From Paracoccaceae bacterium (lineage in GTDB: Bacteria; Pseudomonadota; Alphaproteobacteria; Rhodobacterales; Rhodobacteraceae), in NCBI GenBank assembly GCA_030148005.1, contig JASBUI010000030.1, positions 1 through 40,846 of the forward strand: DNA of 40,846 nucleotides, in the 5' to 3' direction. A program made the position numbers and the translations under genes. Each line of letters opens with the position of its first letter. The stretch's first letter is position 1. The notes beneath the pieces were generated by a model, which made no database searches, was not told the origin of the DNA, and saw only the letters and a program-made list of their open reading frames with translations. Below are positions 7,715-17,433 of this stretch, in pieces.

Positions 7715-10189
7715 ATGACGCCACTTCCTATCGATGATGTCCTGCCCGAACTGAACGCCGCCCTGCAATCGCAGGGCTGCGCCGTTTTGCAGGCCCCGCC
7801 CGGTGCGGGCAAGACCACCCGCGTGCCGCTGGCGATGCTAGAGGCAGGTGTGACACCGGGCGTGATCCTGATGCTTGAGCCGCGCCGCCTTGCCGCGCGG
7901 GCCGCTGCCGCCCGGATGGCCGAAAGCCTGGGCGAGAAGGTTGGGCAAACGGTGGGCTACCGGATGCGCGGCGAGGCGTCGGTGTCCCCCGCCACGCGCA
8001 TCGAGGTGGTGACCGAGGGCATCCTGACCCGCCGTCTGCAGCGCGATCCGGGGCTGGAGGGCGTCGGCGCGGTGATCTTTGACGAGTTTCACGAACGATC
8101 CCTGAACGCCGATCTGGGGCTGGCGCTATGCCTTGAGGTGCGTGCGGCCCTGCGCGAGGATCTTGTGCTTTTGGTGATGTCGGCCACGCTGGACGCCCAG
8201 CCGGTGGCCGATCTGATCGGCGCGCCGGTTATCACCTCGGCCGGCAAAAGCTTTGACGTTGAAACCCGCTGGCTGGACCGCCCGCCGCCCAAGGATCAAT
8301 GGTTCGAGCCGCAGGTGGCCGCCCTGATCCGCCGGGCGATAACCGAAACGCAGGGCAGCATCCTTGCCTTTCTGCCCGGCGAGGGCGAAATCCGCCGCAC
8401 CGAGGCGCTGTTGCGCGCCGATTTGCCCGGTAACTGCACCTTGGCGCCGCTTTATGGCGCGATGAGCATAAAGGACCAGCGCGCCGCGATCCGCGCGCCA
8501 GAGGCGGGGCGCAAGATCGTGCTGGCCACCTCAATCGCCGAGACATCGCTGACGATCGAAGGGATCACTTGCGTGGTCGATGCCGGGCGGGCGCGGCGGG
8601 CGCGGTTTGATCCGGGGTCGGGCATGTCGCGGCTGGTGACCGAAAGGGTGACGCAGGCCGAAGCCGTCCAGCGGCGGGGCCGCGCCGGGCGGCTGGCGCC
8701 GGGGGTCTGCTATCGGATGTGGACAGAGCGCGAAGAGGGCGCGATGACCCCCTTTCCCCCGCCAGAGATAGAGGCCGCGGACCTGACCGCCCTTGCGCTG
8801 GATTTGGCCGAATGGGGCGCCGCGCCCGATGATCTGAAGTTCCCCACCCAGCCGCCGCCGGGCCCTTTTGAGCGCGCGCGCGAATTGTTGCGGATGCTTC
8901 AGGCATTGGACGCAAGCGGGCGCATCACCGATCACGGGCGCGCCATGGCCGCCCTGCCCCTGCATCCGCGTCTGGCGCATATGCTGATCCGCTCTGGCCC
9001 CGAGGCCGCGCCGCTTGCCGCCCTTTTGGCCGACCGCGACCCGATGCGCAGCGCGGGCATCGATCTGGCGCTGCGGCTTGAGGTTCTGGCGGCGCGCGCG
9101 CCCGCCGCCGACGCCGATGCGCGCGCGATTGAGCGCATTCGCACAGAGGCGCGCCGCCTGACCCGGCTGCTTGGGAAAGTGGCGCCCGCGCAGGGTGATC
9201 TGTCGCCGGCGCAGATGGCGGCTCTGGCCTTTCCCGACCGGATCGGCAAGCAGCGCAAACCCGGCGGCCAAAGCTATCTGTTGTCGGGCGGCAAGGGCGC
9301 GCATCTGGGCCCGGTGCGCCGGGGCGCGGGCGCGGTGCCCATCTCTGCTCCTGCTGCCCTGCGCGCGCCGCTGATCATCGCAACCGATCTTGACGGCGAT
9401 CCGCGCGAGGCGGCGATCCGTCAGGCCATCGCCATCCCCGAAGAAGAGCTGCGCGCGGTTCACGCCGAGCAGATAGAGCGCCGCCAGCGGTGCTTTTGGA
9501 ACGATCAGGAAAGCCGCGTTGAAGCGGTGAGCGAAGAGGCGCTTGGCGCCATTGTCCTGACCCGAGAGCCTTGGGGCGCGGCCCCGCCCGAGGATATCGC
9601 CCGCGCGCTTTTGCAAGGTCTGCGCGGCGCGGGGCTGAAGTTTTCGCCCGCAGCCGCCCGGCTGATCGCGCGGGTGCATCTGGCGCGGCAAAGCGGGGCC
9701 GAAAACCTGCCCGATCTGTCGCAGGATGCCTTGATGGCAGGCCTTGAGACATGGCTTTCGCCGCATGTCATCGGCGTCAGGTCCTTGAGCGAATTTAAAC
9801 GGATGGATCTTTTCCCCGCGCTTGAAGCCTGTCTGGACTGGCCCGCGCGGCAGTTGCTGGACGATCTGGCCCCGGCCAGTTTCACCACCCCCACAGGCCG
9901 CAAGATCGCCATCGAATACGACGGCGAGGTGCCGCATATCGCGCTGAAGCTGCAAGAGATGTTCGGCGTCACGCGCCACCCCACCGTGGGCGCAAACCGC
10001 CAGCCCCTGCGCATCACGCTTTTGTCGCCCGCCGGGCGGCCCTTGCAGACCACGATGGATTTGCCGGGCTTTTGGGAAAGCTCATACAGCGACGTGCGCA
10101 AGGACATGCGCGGGCGCTACCCCAAGCATCCATGGCCCGAAGATCCCGCCATGGCCGCCCCGACGCTGCGCGCCAAACCGCGCAGCTAG
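7715..10189 (+). CDS. hrpB: ATP-dependent RNA helicase HrpB
   Basis: DEAH-type superfamily 2 helicase of 824 residues, the normal HrpB length. Motifs in order: Walker A GAGKTT (30-35), DEFH box (123-126, the HrpB variant of DEAH), SAT (156-158), motif V/VI region ATSIAETSLTIEG (271-283) and QRRGRAGR (319-326), then the helicase-associated domains. The C-terminal HrpB domain includes WPARQLLDDLAPASFTTPTG and KHPWPEDP. Cytosolic; physiological RNA substrate not established. The 3' end overlaps gnd convergently by 4 bp (10186-10189). Confidence 0.96.
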   Translation: MTPLPIDDVLPELNAALQSQGCAVLQAPPGAGKTTRVPLAMLEAGVTPGVILMLEPRRLAARAAAARMAESLGEKVGQTVGYRMRGEASVSPATRIEVVTEGILTRRLQRDPGLEGVGAVIFDEFHERSLNADLGLALCLEVRAALREDLVLLVMSATLDAQPVADLIGAPVITSAGKSFDVETRWLDRPPPKDQWFEPQVAALIRRAITETQGSILAFLPGEGEIRRTEALLRADLPGNCTLAPLYGAMSIKDQRAAIRAPEAGRKIVLATSIAETSLTIEGITCVVDAGRARRARFDPGSGMSRLVTERVTQAEAVQRRGRAGRLAPGVCYRMWTEREEGAMTPFPPPEIEAADLTALALDLAEWGAAPDDLKFPTQPPPGPFERARELLRMLQALDASGRITDHGRAMAALPLHPRLAHMLIRSGPEAAPLAALLADRDPMRSAGIDLALRLEVLAARAPAADADARAIERIRTEARRLTRLLGKVAPAQGDLSPAQMAALAFPDRIGKQRKPGGQSYLLSGGKGAHLGPVRRGAGAVPISAPAALRAPLIIATDLDGDPREAAIRQAIAIPEEELRAVHAEQIERRQRCFWNDQESRVEAVSEEALGAIVLTREPWGAAPPEDIARALLQGLRGAGLKFSPAAARLIARVHLARQSGAENLPDLSQDALMAGLETWLSPHVIGVRSLSEFKRMDLFPALEACLDWPARQLLDDLAPASFTTPTGRKIAIEYDGEVPHIALKLQEMFGVTRHPTVGANRQPLRITLLSPAGRPLQTTMDLPGFWESSYSDVRKDMRGRYPKHPWPEDPAMAAPTLRAKPRS

Positions 10190-11604
10190 GCCCCGGTTCC
10201 AAGCCCCCACGGCCCATGAAAGCCGCGCCCTTCGCGGTCTGTGCGTTCAAAGCCATGCGCGCCGAAAAAGTCGCGCTGCGCCTGTATCAGATTGGCCGTG
10301 CCGCGCCCTCGGCGCATCGTTTCAAGATAGGCCAGAGAGGCGGCAAGCGCAGGCACGGGGATACCGGCAAGCGCGGCCTCTGCCACCAGATCGCGCAGCG
10401 GTCCAAGCCCCGCCAGAAGCGGCGCGGCAAAGGCGTCTGACAGGATCAGATTGCCATGCGGCATCCCGGCGCGGGCCGCCCCGGCGATGTCATCCAGAAG
10501 CGCCGAGCGGATGATGCAGCCTGCGCGCCAGATCTCGGCCACGCGGGCCAGATCAACATCCCAGTCAAAGTTCTCGGACGCGGCGCGCAGCAGGCTGAAC
10601 CCCTGCGAATAGGCGATGATCTTGGCCGCCAGAAGCGCCGCTTCTAGCGCGCTTTCGCCCATCGTGACCTGCCCCTGCGCCGCAAAGGGCAGCGCCTTTT
10701 CCCCCGCCATGCGCGCAGGTTTGGCCGCCGACCAAGAACGCGCCGCAACCGCCGCCTCTATCGCCGAGGCCGATTGCCCCAGCTTCAGCGCCTCGATCAC
10801 CGTCCAGCGCCCGGTGCCTTTTTGGCCGGCGCGGTCAAGGATCACATCGGTCATGGGCAGGCCGGTTTCAGGATCAACCGCCGCCAGAACTTTGCCGGTA
10901 ATTTCAATAAGGTAGGATTGTAGCGGCCCCTTGTTCCAACGCTCAAACAGCGCCGCTGAGCGCGCCGCGTCCCAACCCTTGGCATCGCGCAGGATACCGT
11001 AGATTTCACCGATCATCTGCATATCGGCGTATTCGATGCCGTTGTGCACCGTCTTGACGAAATGCCCCGCCCCATCCGGGCCAAGGCGCGCCGCGCAAGG
11101 ATCGCCCTGATAGCGCGCGGCGATCGCCTCTATGATGTCGCGGATGCGCCGGTAGGTGGCAAAAGGCCCGCCAACCATGATCGAGGGGCCATGGCGCGCG
11201 CCTTCTTCCCCGCCAGAGACGCCCATGCCGACAAAGTCGATGCCCTGCGCGGCAAGCGCATCGCCCCGCCGCCGGGTTTCGTTGAAATCGGCATTGCCGC
11301 CGTCGATCAGCAAATCCCCCTTGCCCAGAAGCGGGACGATCTGGTCGATCATCTGATCCAGCGGCGCGCCCGAGGGGATCATGAAAAGGATGCTGCGCGG
11401 ACGCTCGAGCGCGGCGACGAAATCGGCCAGCCCCGCATGCGCCGTCAGCCGCCCCTTAAGCGTTTCGCCAGCGTCGGCCACCTGCGGCAGATCGCCGGCA
11501 TTTCGGTTCGAGACGGCAACATCAAAGCCCTTTTCGGCAATGTTGAGCGCCAGCGCCCGGCCCATCGTTCCCATTCCGTAAACGCCGATACGTGCCTTGC
11601 TCAT
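10186..11604 (-). CDS. gnd: 6-phosphogluconate dehydrogenase (decarboxylating)
   Basis: Oxidises 6-phosphogluconate to ribulose-5-phosphate with CO2 release (oxidative pentose phosphate pathway). 472 residues, the standard long form. Dinucleotide-binding loop GVYGMGTMGRALALN (8-22), IDGGNADFNETRRR, substrate-binding GMGVSGGEEGARHGPSIM, catalytic region HFVKTVHNGIEYADMQMIGE, and a C-terminal tail with NLIQAQRDFFGAHGFERTD. The Gly loop differs slightly from the usual AVMG form but keeps the glycines. Shine-Dalgarno GGAGG lies just upstream of ATG 11602-11604. No zwf or pgl is adjacent, so it stands apart from the rest of the pathway. Confidence 0.96.
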   Translation of the reverse strand: MSKARIGVYGMGTMGRALALNIAEKGFDVAVSNRNAGDLPQVADAGETLKGRLTAHAGLADFVAALERPRSILFMIPSGAPLDQMIDQIVPLLGKGDLLIDGGNADFNETRRRGDALAAQGIDFVGMGVSGGEEGARHGPSIMVGGPFATYRRIRDIIEAIAARYQGDPCAARLGPDGAGHFVKTVHNGIEYADMQMIGEIYGILRDAKGWDAARSAALFERWNKGPLQSYLIEITGKVLAAVDPETGLPMTDVILDRAGQKGTGRWTVIEALKLGQSASAIEAAVAARSWSAAKPARMAGEKALPFAAQGQVTMGESALEAALLAAKIIAYSQGFSLLRAASENFDWDVDLARVAEIWRAGCIIRSALLDDIAGAARAGMPHGNLILSDAFAAPLLAGLGPLRDLVAEAALAGIPVPALAASLAYLETMRRGRGTANLIQAQRDFFGAHGFERTDREGRGFHGPWGLGTGA

Positions 11605-11665
11605 GGCCCTTGCCTCCGATCCTCTTTAGATACCGTCAGACTAAGGGTTGTGCGCGCGAAGGCAA

Positions 11666-12178
11666 TCAGGCGGCGCCGGCCATCTGGCAAAGCTTCAAAA
11701 GCGTGTTCATATTGCGCGCCGTGCCGGTTTTGGCCGCCGGGATCACAAGGCGCGAGCCTGCCTGCCCGGCCGGATAGTGAACGTAGATCTCGGATGCGCC
11801 CAGAGCGATCTCTTCATCCTTGCGCCCGCGCACGTGGCTTGCCGCATCGGCAGGCGGCGGGCCATCAAGAAAGATCGCAACCGTCTTGTTTGGCGCCTTA
11901 TCCGCGAAAGGGTTGCTTTCAAGGACGCCAGCCATTTCGGTGCCCGAGCGCAGGAAAACCCCCACCTCGGCCCCGGTGTGCGCCTTCAGCCCCGCCTGAA
12001 GCGCGGCAAGAATGTCGGTGCGCGTAAGGGCGCTGGTAAAGACCACATTGCCGCTGGCGATATAGGTGCGCACATCCTCAAACCCCGCACTCTCGCAGAG
12101 CTCTTTCAATGCGCGCATCTCTATCTTGCCGTGCCCGCCGACATTCACCGCTCGCAAAAGGGCGATGTAGCGGGCCAT
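11666..12178 (-). CDS. DUF1697 domain-containing protein
   Basis: 170 residues from ATG 12176-12178; the N-terminus MARYIALLRAVNVGGHGKIE and the following MRALKELCESAGFEDVRTYIASGNVVF are diagnostic of DUF1697. The C-terminal block has the SRLVIPAAKTGTARNMNTL region (usually TARNWNTV). Biochemical function unknown; the fold is a ferredoxin-like alpha/beta. I preferred this start over one 7 codons upstream because it matches the family N-terminus. It begins 5 bp after the argF stop, so it is very probably the last gene of the argD-argF operon. Confidence 0.9.
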   Translation of the reverse strand: MARYIALLRAVNVGGHGKIEMRALKELCESAGFEDVRTYIASGNVVFTSALTRTDILAALQAGLKAHTGAEVGVFLRSGTEMAGVLESNPFADKAPNKTVAIFLDGPPPADAASHVRGRKDEEIALGASEIYVHYPAGQAGSRLVIPAAKTGTARNMNTLLKLCQMAGAA

Positions 12179-12183
12179 CGCCC

Positions 12184-13110
12184 TTAGACCCCGAGGCACC
12201 AGCGCAGCACGGCCTTTTGCGCATGCAGGCGGTTTTCGGCCTCATCGAAGATCACCGAATTGGGGCCATCCATGACGCTGGAGGTTACCTCTTCCTCGCG
12301 GTGCGCAGGCAGGCAGTGCATGAAAAGCGCATCGGGCTTGGCATGGGCCATAAGCGCGTCGTTCACCTGATAGGGGCGCAGAAGGTTATGGCGACGCTCG
12401 CGCGTGGATTGTGCGTCATGCATCGAAACCCATGTATCGGCAACCACGAGGTCGGCGCCCTGAACCGCCTTTTCCGCGTCGCGTTCGATGGTGACCGTGC
12501 TGCCCTTTGAGCGGGCAAACTCGACGAACTCAGGCTCTGGGTCCAGAACCTCTGGCCCGGTGAAGGTCAGATCAAAGCCGAACTGGCCCGCCGCGTGCAG
12601 GAAAGAGGAACAGACGTTGTTGCCATCGCCCGCCCAGACGACTTTCTTGCCCGCGATCGGGCCGCGATGCTCTTCGAAGGTCAGAACATCGGCCATGATC
12701 TGGCAGGGGTGGGTGCGGTCGGTCAGACCGTTGATCACCGGCACCGATGCATTCTCGGCCAGCTCCAGCAGCGTCGTTTCGTCGAAGGTGCGGATCATGA
12801 TCAGATCGACATAGCGGCTGAGAACGCGGGCGGTATCGGCGATGGTTTCGCCATGCCCTAGCTGCATGTCAGAGCCGGTGAGCACCATCGTCTGGCCCCC
12901 CATCTGGCGCACGCCCACGTCAAAGGACACGCGCGTGCGGGTCGAGGGTTTTTCAAAGATCAGCGCGACCATGCGCCCGGCAAGCGGCTGCTCGGCGTCG
13001 GGGGTGCCCTTGGGCTGGCCCTTGCGGGCGGCCTTCATCGCGGCGGCGCTGTCAAGCATGGCCCGCAGATCGGCGGCGTCGGTTTTATGGATATCAAGAA
13101 AATGGGTCAT
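12184..13110 (-). CDS. argF: Ornithine carbamoyltransferase
   Basis: Makes citrulline from ornithine and carbamoyl phosphate in arginine biosynthesis. 308 residues from ATG 13108-13110. Carbamoyl-phosphate loop STRTR at 56-60, then HPCQ in [11 protein letters not shown], ornithine-binding region WVSMHD, and HCLPAH near the C-terminus, all intact. An upstream in-frame start would add 21 residues and is not supported by family length. Transcribed after argD with a 90-bp gap that carries a hairpin repeat element; followed by DUF1697. Confidence 0.97.
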   Translation of the reverse strand: MTHFLDIHKTDAADLRAMLDSAAAMKAARKGQPKGTPDAEQPLAGRMVALIFEKPSTRTRVSFDVGVRQMGGQTMVLTGSDMQLGHGETIADTARVLSRYVDLIMIRTFDETTLLELAENASVPVINGLTDRTHPCQIMADVLTFEEHRGPIAGKKVVWAGDGNNVCSSFLHAAGQFGFDLTFTGPEVLDPEPEFVEFARSKGSTVTIERDAEKAVQGADLVVADTWVSMHDAQSTRERRHNLLRPYQVNDALMAHAKPDALFMHCLPAHREEEVTSSVMDGPNSVIFDEAENRLHAQKAVLRWCLGV

Positions 13111-13136
13111 CGGTTCATTGGCCTTTAGTGAAGGAG

Positions 13137-13178
13137 CCGGGGCGCTGCCCCGGACCCCGGAGTATTTCAGCAAAGAAG
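13137..13178. repeat. Hairpin + TATTT + CAAAGAAG element, copy 2 (argD-argF gap)
   Basis: CCGGGGC-GCT-GCCCCGG stem-loop (13137-13153), then TATTT (13163-13167) and CAAAGAAG (13171-13178). It has the same order and orientation as 5809-5842, again just 3' of a minus-strand gene (argD). It may lower expression of argF relative to argD or protect the argD 3' end. Confidence 0.55.
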
Positions 13179-13200
13179 AAGGTGGCGGGACAGGCGGGGC

Positions 13201-14382
13201 TTAGGCGGCATTGCTTGCAAGCCCGGCTGCTGCGGCGTCAAGGCGGGTCAGAGCCTCGGCGATATCGTCATCCGTCAGGGTAAGTGCGGGCAGAAGGCGG
13301 ATGACATTGTCGGCGGCCGGAACGGTCAGAACGTGCTGGGCGTAGCCTGCGGCGATGACATCGGTGTTGGGGCATTTGCATTTCAGCCCCAGCATCAGCC
13401 CCGCGCCGCGCACCTCTTCGAAGACATCCGGGTGGGCGGCGACCAGACCTTCGAGCTTTTGCCGCAGAAGGCCGGATTTGCGCCCGACCTCGGCCAGAAA
13501 GCCCGGATCCGCGACGATATCGAAGACCGCATTGCCGACCGCCATGGCCAGAGGGTTGCCGCCATAGGTGGTGCCGTGGCTGCCGGCGGTCATGGCGCTG
13601 GCGGCATTTTCGGTGGCAAGGAGCGCGCCCAGAGGAAAGCCGCCGCCGATGCCCTTGGCGACCATCATGATGTCAGGTTCCACCCCGGCCCATTCATGCG
13701 CAAAAAGCCGGCCCGTGCGGCCCATACCGCATTGCACCTCGTCGAAGATCAGAAGGATACCCCGGTCATCGCAGAGATCGCGCAGCCCCTTGAGGCATTG
13801 ATCCGGCACCGGGCGGATGCCGCCTTCGCCCTGCACAGGTTCGATGATGATGGCGCCGACCGTGTCGTCGATCGCCGCCTTCAGCGCCTCGTGATCGCCA
13901 AAGGGCACATGCCGAAAGCCCGGCAGAAGCGGGCCGAAGCCGTCCGTCAGTTTTGCCCCGCCTGCCGCGGCGATCCCGGCAGATGAGCGGCCGTGGAAGG
14001 AGCCTTCGAAACCGATCACGGTTGTCTTTTCATCCATGCCCTTGGCGTGCCAGTGGCGGCGCGCCATCTTGACCGCAAGCTCGCAGGCTTCTGTCCCTGA
14101 GTTGGTGAAAAAGACGGTGTCGGCAAAGCTGTTCTCGACCAGTTTGTCGGCAAGCGCCTGTTGCCCCGGCACCTGGTAAAGGTTCGAGACATGCCAGAGC
14201 TTTTGCGCCTGATTGGTGATCGCCTGAACCATCGCCGGATGGGCATGGCCCAGCGCGTTGACCGCGATCCCGGCGCCCAGATCAAGGTATCGGCTGCCAT
14301 CGGCCTCGGTCAGCCACGAGCCTTGGCCCGAGACAAAGGAAAGCGGGGCCCGGTTATAGGTTGGCAGGAGCGACGGGATCAT
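13201..14382 (-). CDS. argD: Acetylornithine / succinyldiaminopimelate aminotransferase
   Basis: PLP-dependent class III aminotransferase for arginine (and often lysine) synthesis. 393 residues from ATG 14380-14382; the N-terminus MIPSLLPTYNRAPLSFVSG is typical for alphaproteobacterial ArgD, while the upstream in-frame ATG would add 10 atypical residues. Visible: NSGTEACELAVKMAR (PLP phosphate site), GFEGSFHGRS, EPVQGEGGIRPVP, IFDEVQCGMGRTG, and the PLP lysine in MMVAKGIGGGFPLGA. First gene of argD-argF-DUF1697. The 214-bp gap upstream (14383-14596) should hold its promoter, but I see no convincing -35/-10 pair. Confidence 0.96.
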   Translation of the reverse strand: MIPSLLPTYNRAPLSFVSGQGSWLTEADGSRYLDLGAGIAVNALGHAHPAMVQAITNQAQKLWHVSNLYQVPGQQALADKLVENSFADTVFFTNSGTEACELAVKMARRHWHAKGMDEKTTVIGFEGSFHGRSSAGIAAAGGAKLTDGFGPLLPGFRHVPFGDHEALKAAIDDTVGAIIIEPVQGEGGIRPVPDQCLKGLRDLCDDRGILLIFDEVQCGMGRTGRLFAHEWAGVEPDIMMVAKGIGGGFPLGALLATENAASAMTAGSHGTTYGGNPLAMAVGNAVFDIVADPGFLAEVGRKSGLLRQKLEGLVAAHPDVFEEVRGAGLMLGLKCKCPNTDVIAAGYAQHVLTVPAADNVIRLLPALTLTDDDIAEALTRLDAAAAGLASNAA

Positions 14383-14481
14383 GGGCGTAGTCCTTAATTC
14401 TGAAAGGGTCATCGGTGCCCGATGGGCAAAGACCTGTCAATTACGTTTTGTCGGTGAAGGATGGCAAGGCAGGGCAAGTGA

Positions 14482-14537
14482 GGCCCCTTGTCGGGGGCCG
14501 CGGGGGGGCTGAGTTTCAGCGTCGGCGCAGCTGCGCC
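14482..14537. other. Two inverted repeats in the gap between ugpC and argD
   Basis: GGCCCC (14482-14487) pairs with GGGGCC (14494-14499). GGCGCAG/CTGCGCC at 14524-14537 is a perfect 14-bp palindrome. They lie 3' of ugpC on the minus strand and may help end the ugp transcript, but neither has a T-run on that strand. No gene is seen in 14383-14596. Confidence 0.3.
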
Positions 14538-14596
14538 AAAAGGATGCATGCCTTGGTCATGCGCCCCCTTTAGCGCAGCGCCGCGCGCCTGTCCAG

Positions 14597-15607
14597 TCAC
14601 CCCGCAGGCAGGCGCATTCCGTTGCCATCAAAGAGAATCTGGTGATCTTCGGACCAGTTCAGCCCCGCCGTGCTTCCCGGTGCGGGCACCGGCGCGGTGC
14701 CGTCCTGACGCGTGGTGACCACATCGCCGCTGGCCAGACGGAAGTGCAAAAGCGTCTCTGCCCCAAGCGCTTCGGCAAAGGTCAGGGTTGCGTCGATCCG
14801 CCCCTTCCCCGGCGCAGCAAGTTCCATGTGTTCGGGGCGCACCGCAAGGCTTTGGGCCTGAACGCCCAGATCGGCGCCGGGCAGGAAATTGGTCGCCGGA
14901 GAGCCGATGAAACCCGCCACAAAAGCGGTCTGGGGATTTGCGTAAACCTCTAGCGGGGCGCCGATCTGATCCGCGCGCCCGGCGTTCATCACGATCATCC
15001 GGTCGGCCAGCGTCATCGCCTCTATCTGGTCGTGGGTGACATAAAGCGAGGTGATGCCCAACTCTTTCTGCAGGGCCTTAATTTCAAGCCGCATCTGAAC
15101 GCGCAGTTTGGCGTCAAGGTTCGACAGGGGTTCATCGAAAAGAAAGGCGGCCGGTTTTCGCACGATGGCGCGGCCCATGGCAACGCGCTGACGCTGCCCG
15201 CCCGACAACTCTCGTGGTTTGCGGGCAAGGTAGGGTTCAAGCTGAAGCATCTTTGCCGCGGTCGCGACCCGGTCCTCTATTTCGGCGCGCGGCAGGCGGG
15301 CGATTTTAAGGCCGTAAGCCATGTTGTCGAACACCGACATATGCGGGTAAAGCGCATAGTTCTGGAACACCATGGCGATGTCGCGGTCCATCGGTTCGGC
15401 CTCATTGACGCGCCGGTCGTCGATGCGGATCTCGCCCTCGGACACCGTTTCAAGCCCCGCGACCATCCGCAAAAGCGTGGATTTGCCACAACCCGAGGGG
15501 CCGACGATGACGATAAACTCACCCTCTTTGACGTCGATGGAAACGCCATGGATCACCTTGGTCTTGCCAAAGCTTTTGTGGATATTGTCCAGTTTGATCG
15601 TCGCCAT
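14597..15607 (-). CDS. ugpC: ABC transporter ATP-binding protein UgpC
   Basis: ATPase of the glycerol-3-phosphate/glycerophosphodiester importer, on the inner face of the membrane. 336 residues. Walker [10 protein letters not shown] near 37-45, Q-loop [13 protein letters not shown], intact signature LSGGQRQR, Walker [14 protein letters not shown], switch His in [10 protein letters not shown], then the MalK/UgpC-type C-terminal regulatory OB domain (about 235-336, including RPEHMELA). Some 15 residues shorter than E. coli UgpC. Follows ugpE with a 3-bp gap and ends the operon. All catalytic motifs are present, unlike the glycerol importer ATPases further on. Confidence 0.93.
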   Translation of the reverse strand: MATIKLDNIHKSFGKTKVIHGVSIDVKEGEFIVIVGPSGCGKSTLLRMVAGLETVSEGEIRIDDRRVNEAEPMDRDIAMVFQNYALYPHMSVFDNMAYGLKIARLPRAEIEDRVATAAKMLQLEPYLARKPRELSGGQRQRVAMGRAIVRKPAAFLFDEPLSNLDAKLRVQMRLEIKALQKELGITSLYVTHDQIEAMTLADRMIVMNAGRADQIGAPLEVYANPQTAFVAGFIGSPATNFLPGADLGVQAQSLAVRPEHMELAAPGKGRIDATLTFAEALGAETLLHFRLASGDVVTTRQDGTAPVPAPGSTAGLNWSEDHQILFDGNGMRLPAG

Positions 15608-15610
15608 TTG

Positions 15611-16465
15611 TTATTTCTCGCTATCGACAAGGCCGCGGATAAAGAGCTTTTGCATACCGACAACCACGATCACCGGCGGCAGCATCGCAAGGATCGAGGT
15701 GGCCATGATCACCGGCCAGTCGGCAAAGTCATCGCCCGAGGGGAACATCTGTTTGATGCCCATCACGATGGTGTTCATCTCAGGATCGGTGGTGATCAGA
15801 AGCGGCCAGAGATACTGGTTCCAGCCGTAGATGAAGAGGATGACGAAAAGCGCGGCCATGTTGGTGCGGCTCATCGGTAGAAGGATGTCCCAGAAGAACC
15901 GCATCGGGCGGGCGCCATCGACGCGCGCGGCCTCGGCCAGCTCATCGGGGACGGTCATGAAGAACTGTCGGAACAGAAAGGTCGCCGTGGCGCTGGCCAG
16001 AAGCGGAAAGATCAGGCCCGAGTAGCTGTTGAGCAGGCCAAAGTTGGCGGCCACCTGATAGGTCGGCACGATGCGCACTTCGACCGGCAGCATCAGCGTC
16101 AGAAAGATCAGCCAGAAGAAAAGCCGCCGCCCCGGAAACCGGAAATAGACGATGGCAAAGGCCGAGAGGATCGAGATGAAGATCTTGCCCAGTGCAATGC
16201 CCAGCGCCATGATGGTCGAGTTCAAAAGCATCCGGCCAACCGGCGCATTGATGCCCGAAACCAGTGCCTTGGAGTAGTTCTCAAAGAAATGCTCTCCGGG
16301 CCAAAGCGGCATCGGCGGGCTGATGATATCGGACTGGGTGACGGTCGAGGCGACAAAGGCCAGCCAGATCGGAAAGGCGATGATCACAACGCCAAGGATC
16401 ATGCCCGCATGGATCAGCCAATGCGAGGCGCCGCGTTTTTCGACCATGCCGGAACGCTGAGCCAT
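15611..16465 (-). CDS. ugpE: ABC transporter permease UgpE
   Basis: Inner-membrane permease of the ugp importer; 284 residues with six predicted spans, the first at about 17-38. The EAA loop that contacts the ATPase is seen as ELAEAARVDGARPMRFFWDI (about residues 186-205). Ends KLFIRGLVDSEK, near-identical in style to other UgpE proteins. The start ATG overlaps the ugpA stop (TGATG); an ATG six codons in (MVEKRG) is a possible alternative. Pairs with UgpA to form the translocation pore. Confidence 0.93.
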   Translation of the reverse strand: MAQRSGMVEKRGASHWLIHAGMILGVVIIAFPIWLAFVASTVTQSDIISPPMPLWPGEHFFENYSKALVSGINAPVGRMLLNSTIMALGIALGKIFISILSAFAIVYFRFPGRRLFFWLIFLTLMLPVEVRIVPTYQVAANFGLLNSYSGLIFPLLASATATFLFRQFFMTVPDELAEAARVDGARPMRFFWDILLPMSRTNMAALFVILFIYGWNQYLWPLLITTDPEMNTIVMGIKQMFPSGDDFADWPVIMATSILAMLPPVIVVVGMQKLFIRGLVDSEK

Positions 16466-17346
16466 CAGTAATGCACCCTTCGCTCGATGAACTTGAACTG
16501 GACGACGGTCAGGATGCCGACAACGAAAAGCAGGATCACCGACTGGGCCGCCGATGAGCCAAGATCCTGACCGACAAAGCCGTCGGAAAACACCTTGTAG
16601 ACCAGAATGGTGGTCGATTGCTGTGGCCCGCCGCCGGTGATCGTGTGGATCACGCCGAAGGTTTCAAAGAAGGCATAGACGACGTTGACGACCAGCAAAA
16701 AGAAGGTGGTCGGCGACAGAAGCGGAAAGACGATGGTGCGAAAGCGTGTCCAGAAATGCGCGCCATCTATGGCGGCCGCTTCGATGACGCTGCGCGGGAT
16801 CGCCTGAAGCCCGGCGAGAAAGAACAGGAAGTTATAGCTGATCCGCCCCCAGGACGAGGCGACAACGACAAGGCCCATCGCTTCGGAGCCGTTCAGGACG
16901 TGGTTCCAGTCATAGCCCAGAAGGCCAAGATACCACGACACCACCCCGACGCGGGTGTTGAACATGAAAAGCCAAAGGACACCGGCAACCGCGGGCGCCA
17001 CGGCATAGGGCCAGATCAGCAGCGTACGGTACACGCCCGAGCCCTTGATCAGCCGGTCAGCCAGAAGCGCCAGCCAAAGCGCCATGCCCATCGAGACCAC
17101 CGTCACGAGGATGGAAAAGATCGCCGTGGTGACAAAGCTTGCGCGGTAATAGGGATCGCCCAGAAGGTATTCGAAATTGCCCAGCCCGACGAACTGAGAG
17201 CGCAGGCCAAAGGGATCGGGGATGAAAAGCGACTGCCAGACCGCCTGACCCGCGGGATAGAAAAAGAACACCGCCGAGACGATGATCTGCGGGGTCAAAA
17301 GGATCAGCGGCAAAAGCCATCCCTTGAAAGTGACGCGTTTTTCCAT
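16465..17346 (-). CDS. ugpA: ABC transporter permease UgpA
   Basis: Second permease of the ugp importer. 293 residues with six predicted spans, the first at about 10-32 ([20 protein letters not shown]). N-terminal region shows [18 protein letters not shown]; the EAA loop is [20 protein letters not shown]. Ends [10 protein letters not shown], as UgpA proteins usually do. The 87-bp gap after ugpB holds a strong hairpin, which suggests ugpA and the genes after it are made at a lower level than the binding protein. Confidence 0.93.
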   Translation of the reverse strand: MEKRVTFKGWLLPLILLTPQIIVSAVFFFYPAGQAVWQSLFIPDPFGLRSQFVGLGNFEYLLGDPYYRASFVTTAIFSILVTVVSMGMALWLALLADRLIKGSGVYRTLLIWPYAVAPAVAGVLWLFMFNTRVGVVSWYLGLLGYDWNHVLNGSEAMGLVVVASSWGRISYNFLFFLAGLQAIPRSVIEAAAIDGAHFWTRFRTIVFPLLSPTTFFLLVVNVVYAFFETFGVIHTITGGGPQQSTTILVYKVFSDGFVGQDLGSSAAQSVILLFVVGILTVVQFKFIERRVHY

Positions 17347-17381
17347 GCGCTTTCGTGGTCTTTCCCGAAATTGTGCCGCGC

Positions 17382-17403
17382 GCCGCCCGAAGGAATGGGC
17401 GGC
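17382..17403 (-). terminator. Intra-operon stem-loop between ugpB and ugpA
   Basis: GCCGCCC (17382-17388) pairs perfectly with GGGCGGC (17397-17403) over an 8-nt loop, and flanking CCGCG/CGCGG can extend the stem past one mismatch. There is no T-run on the minus strand, so it is more likely an mRNA-stabilising or partial-termination structure that raises UgpB relative to UgpA, UgpE and UgpC. Confidence 0.55.
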
Positions 17404-17433
17404 ACGCGGGTCTTATGGTTTCAGATCAGGCGA

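Noticed and set aside
8531..9979. 482-codon open frame antisense to hrpB
   Set aside because: It lies entirely inside a well-conserved helicase gene and is Arg/Gln/His/Gly-rich, the usual product of reading GC-rich codons backwards. No family features.
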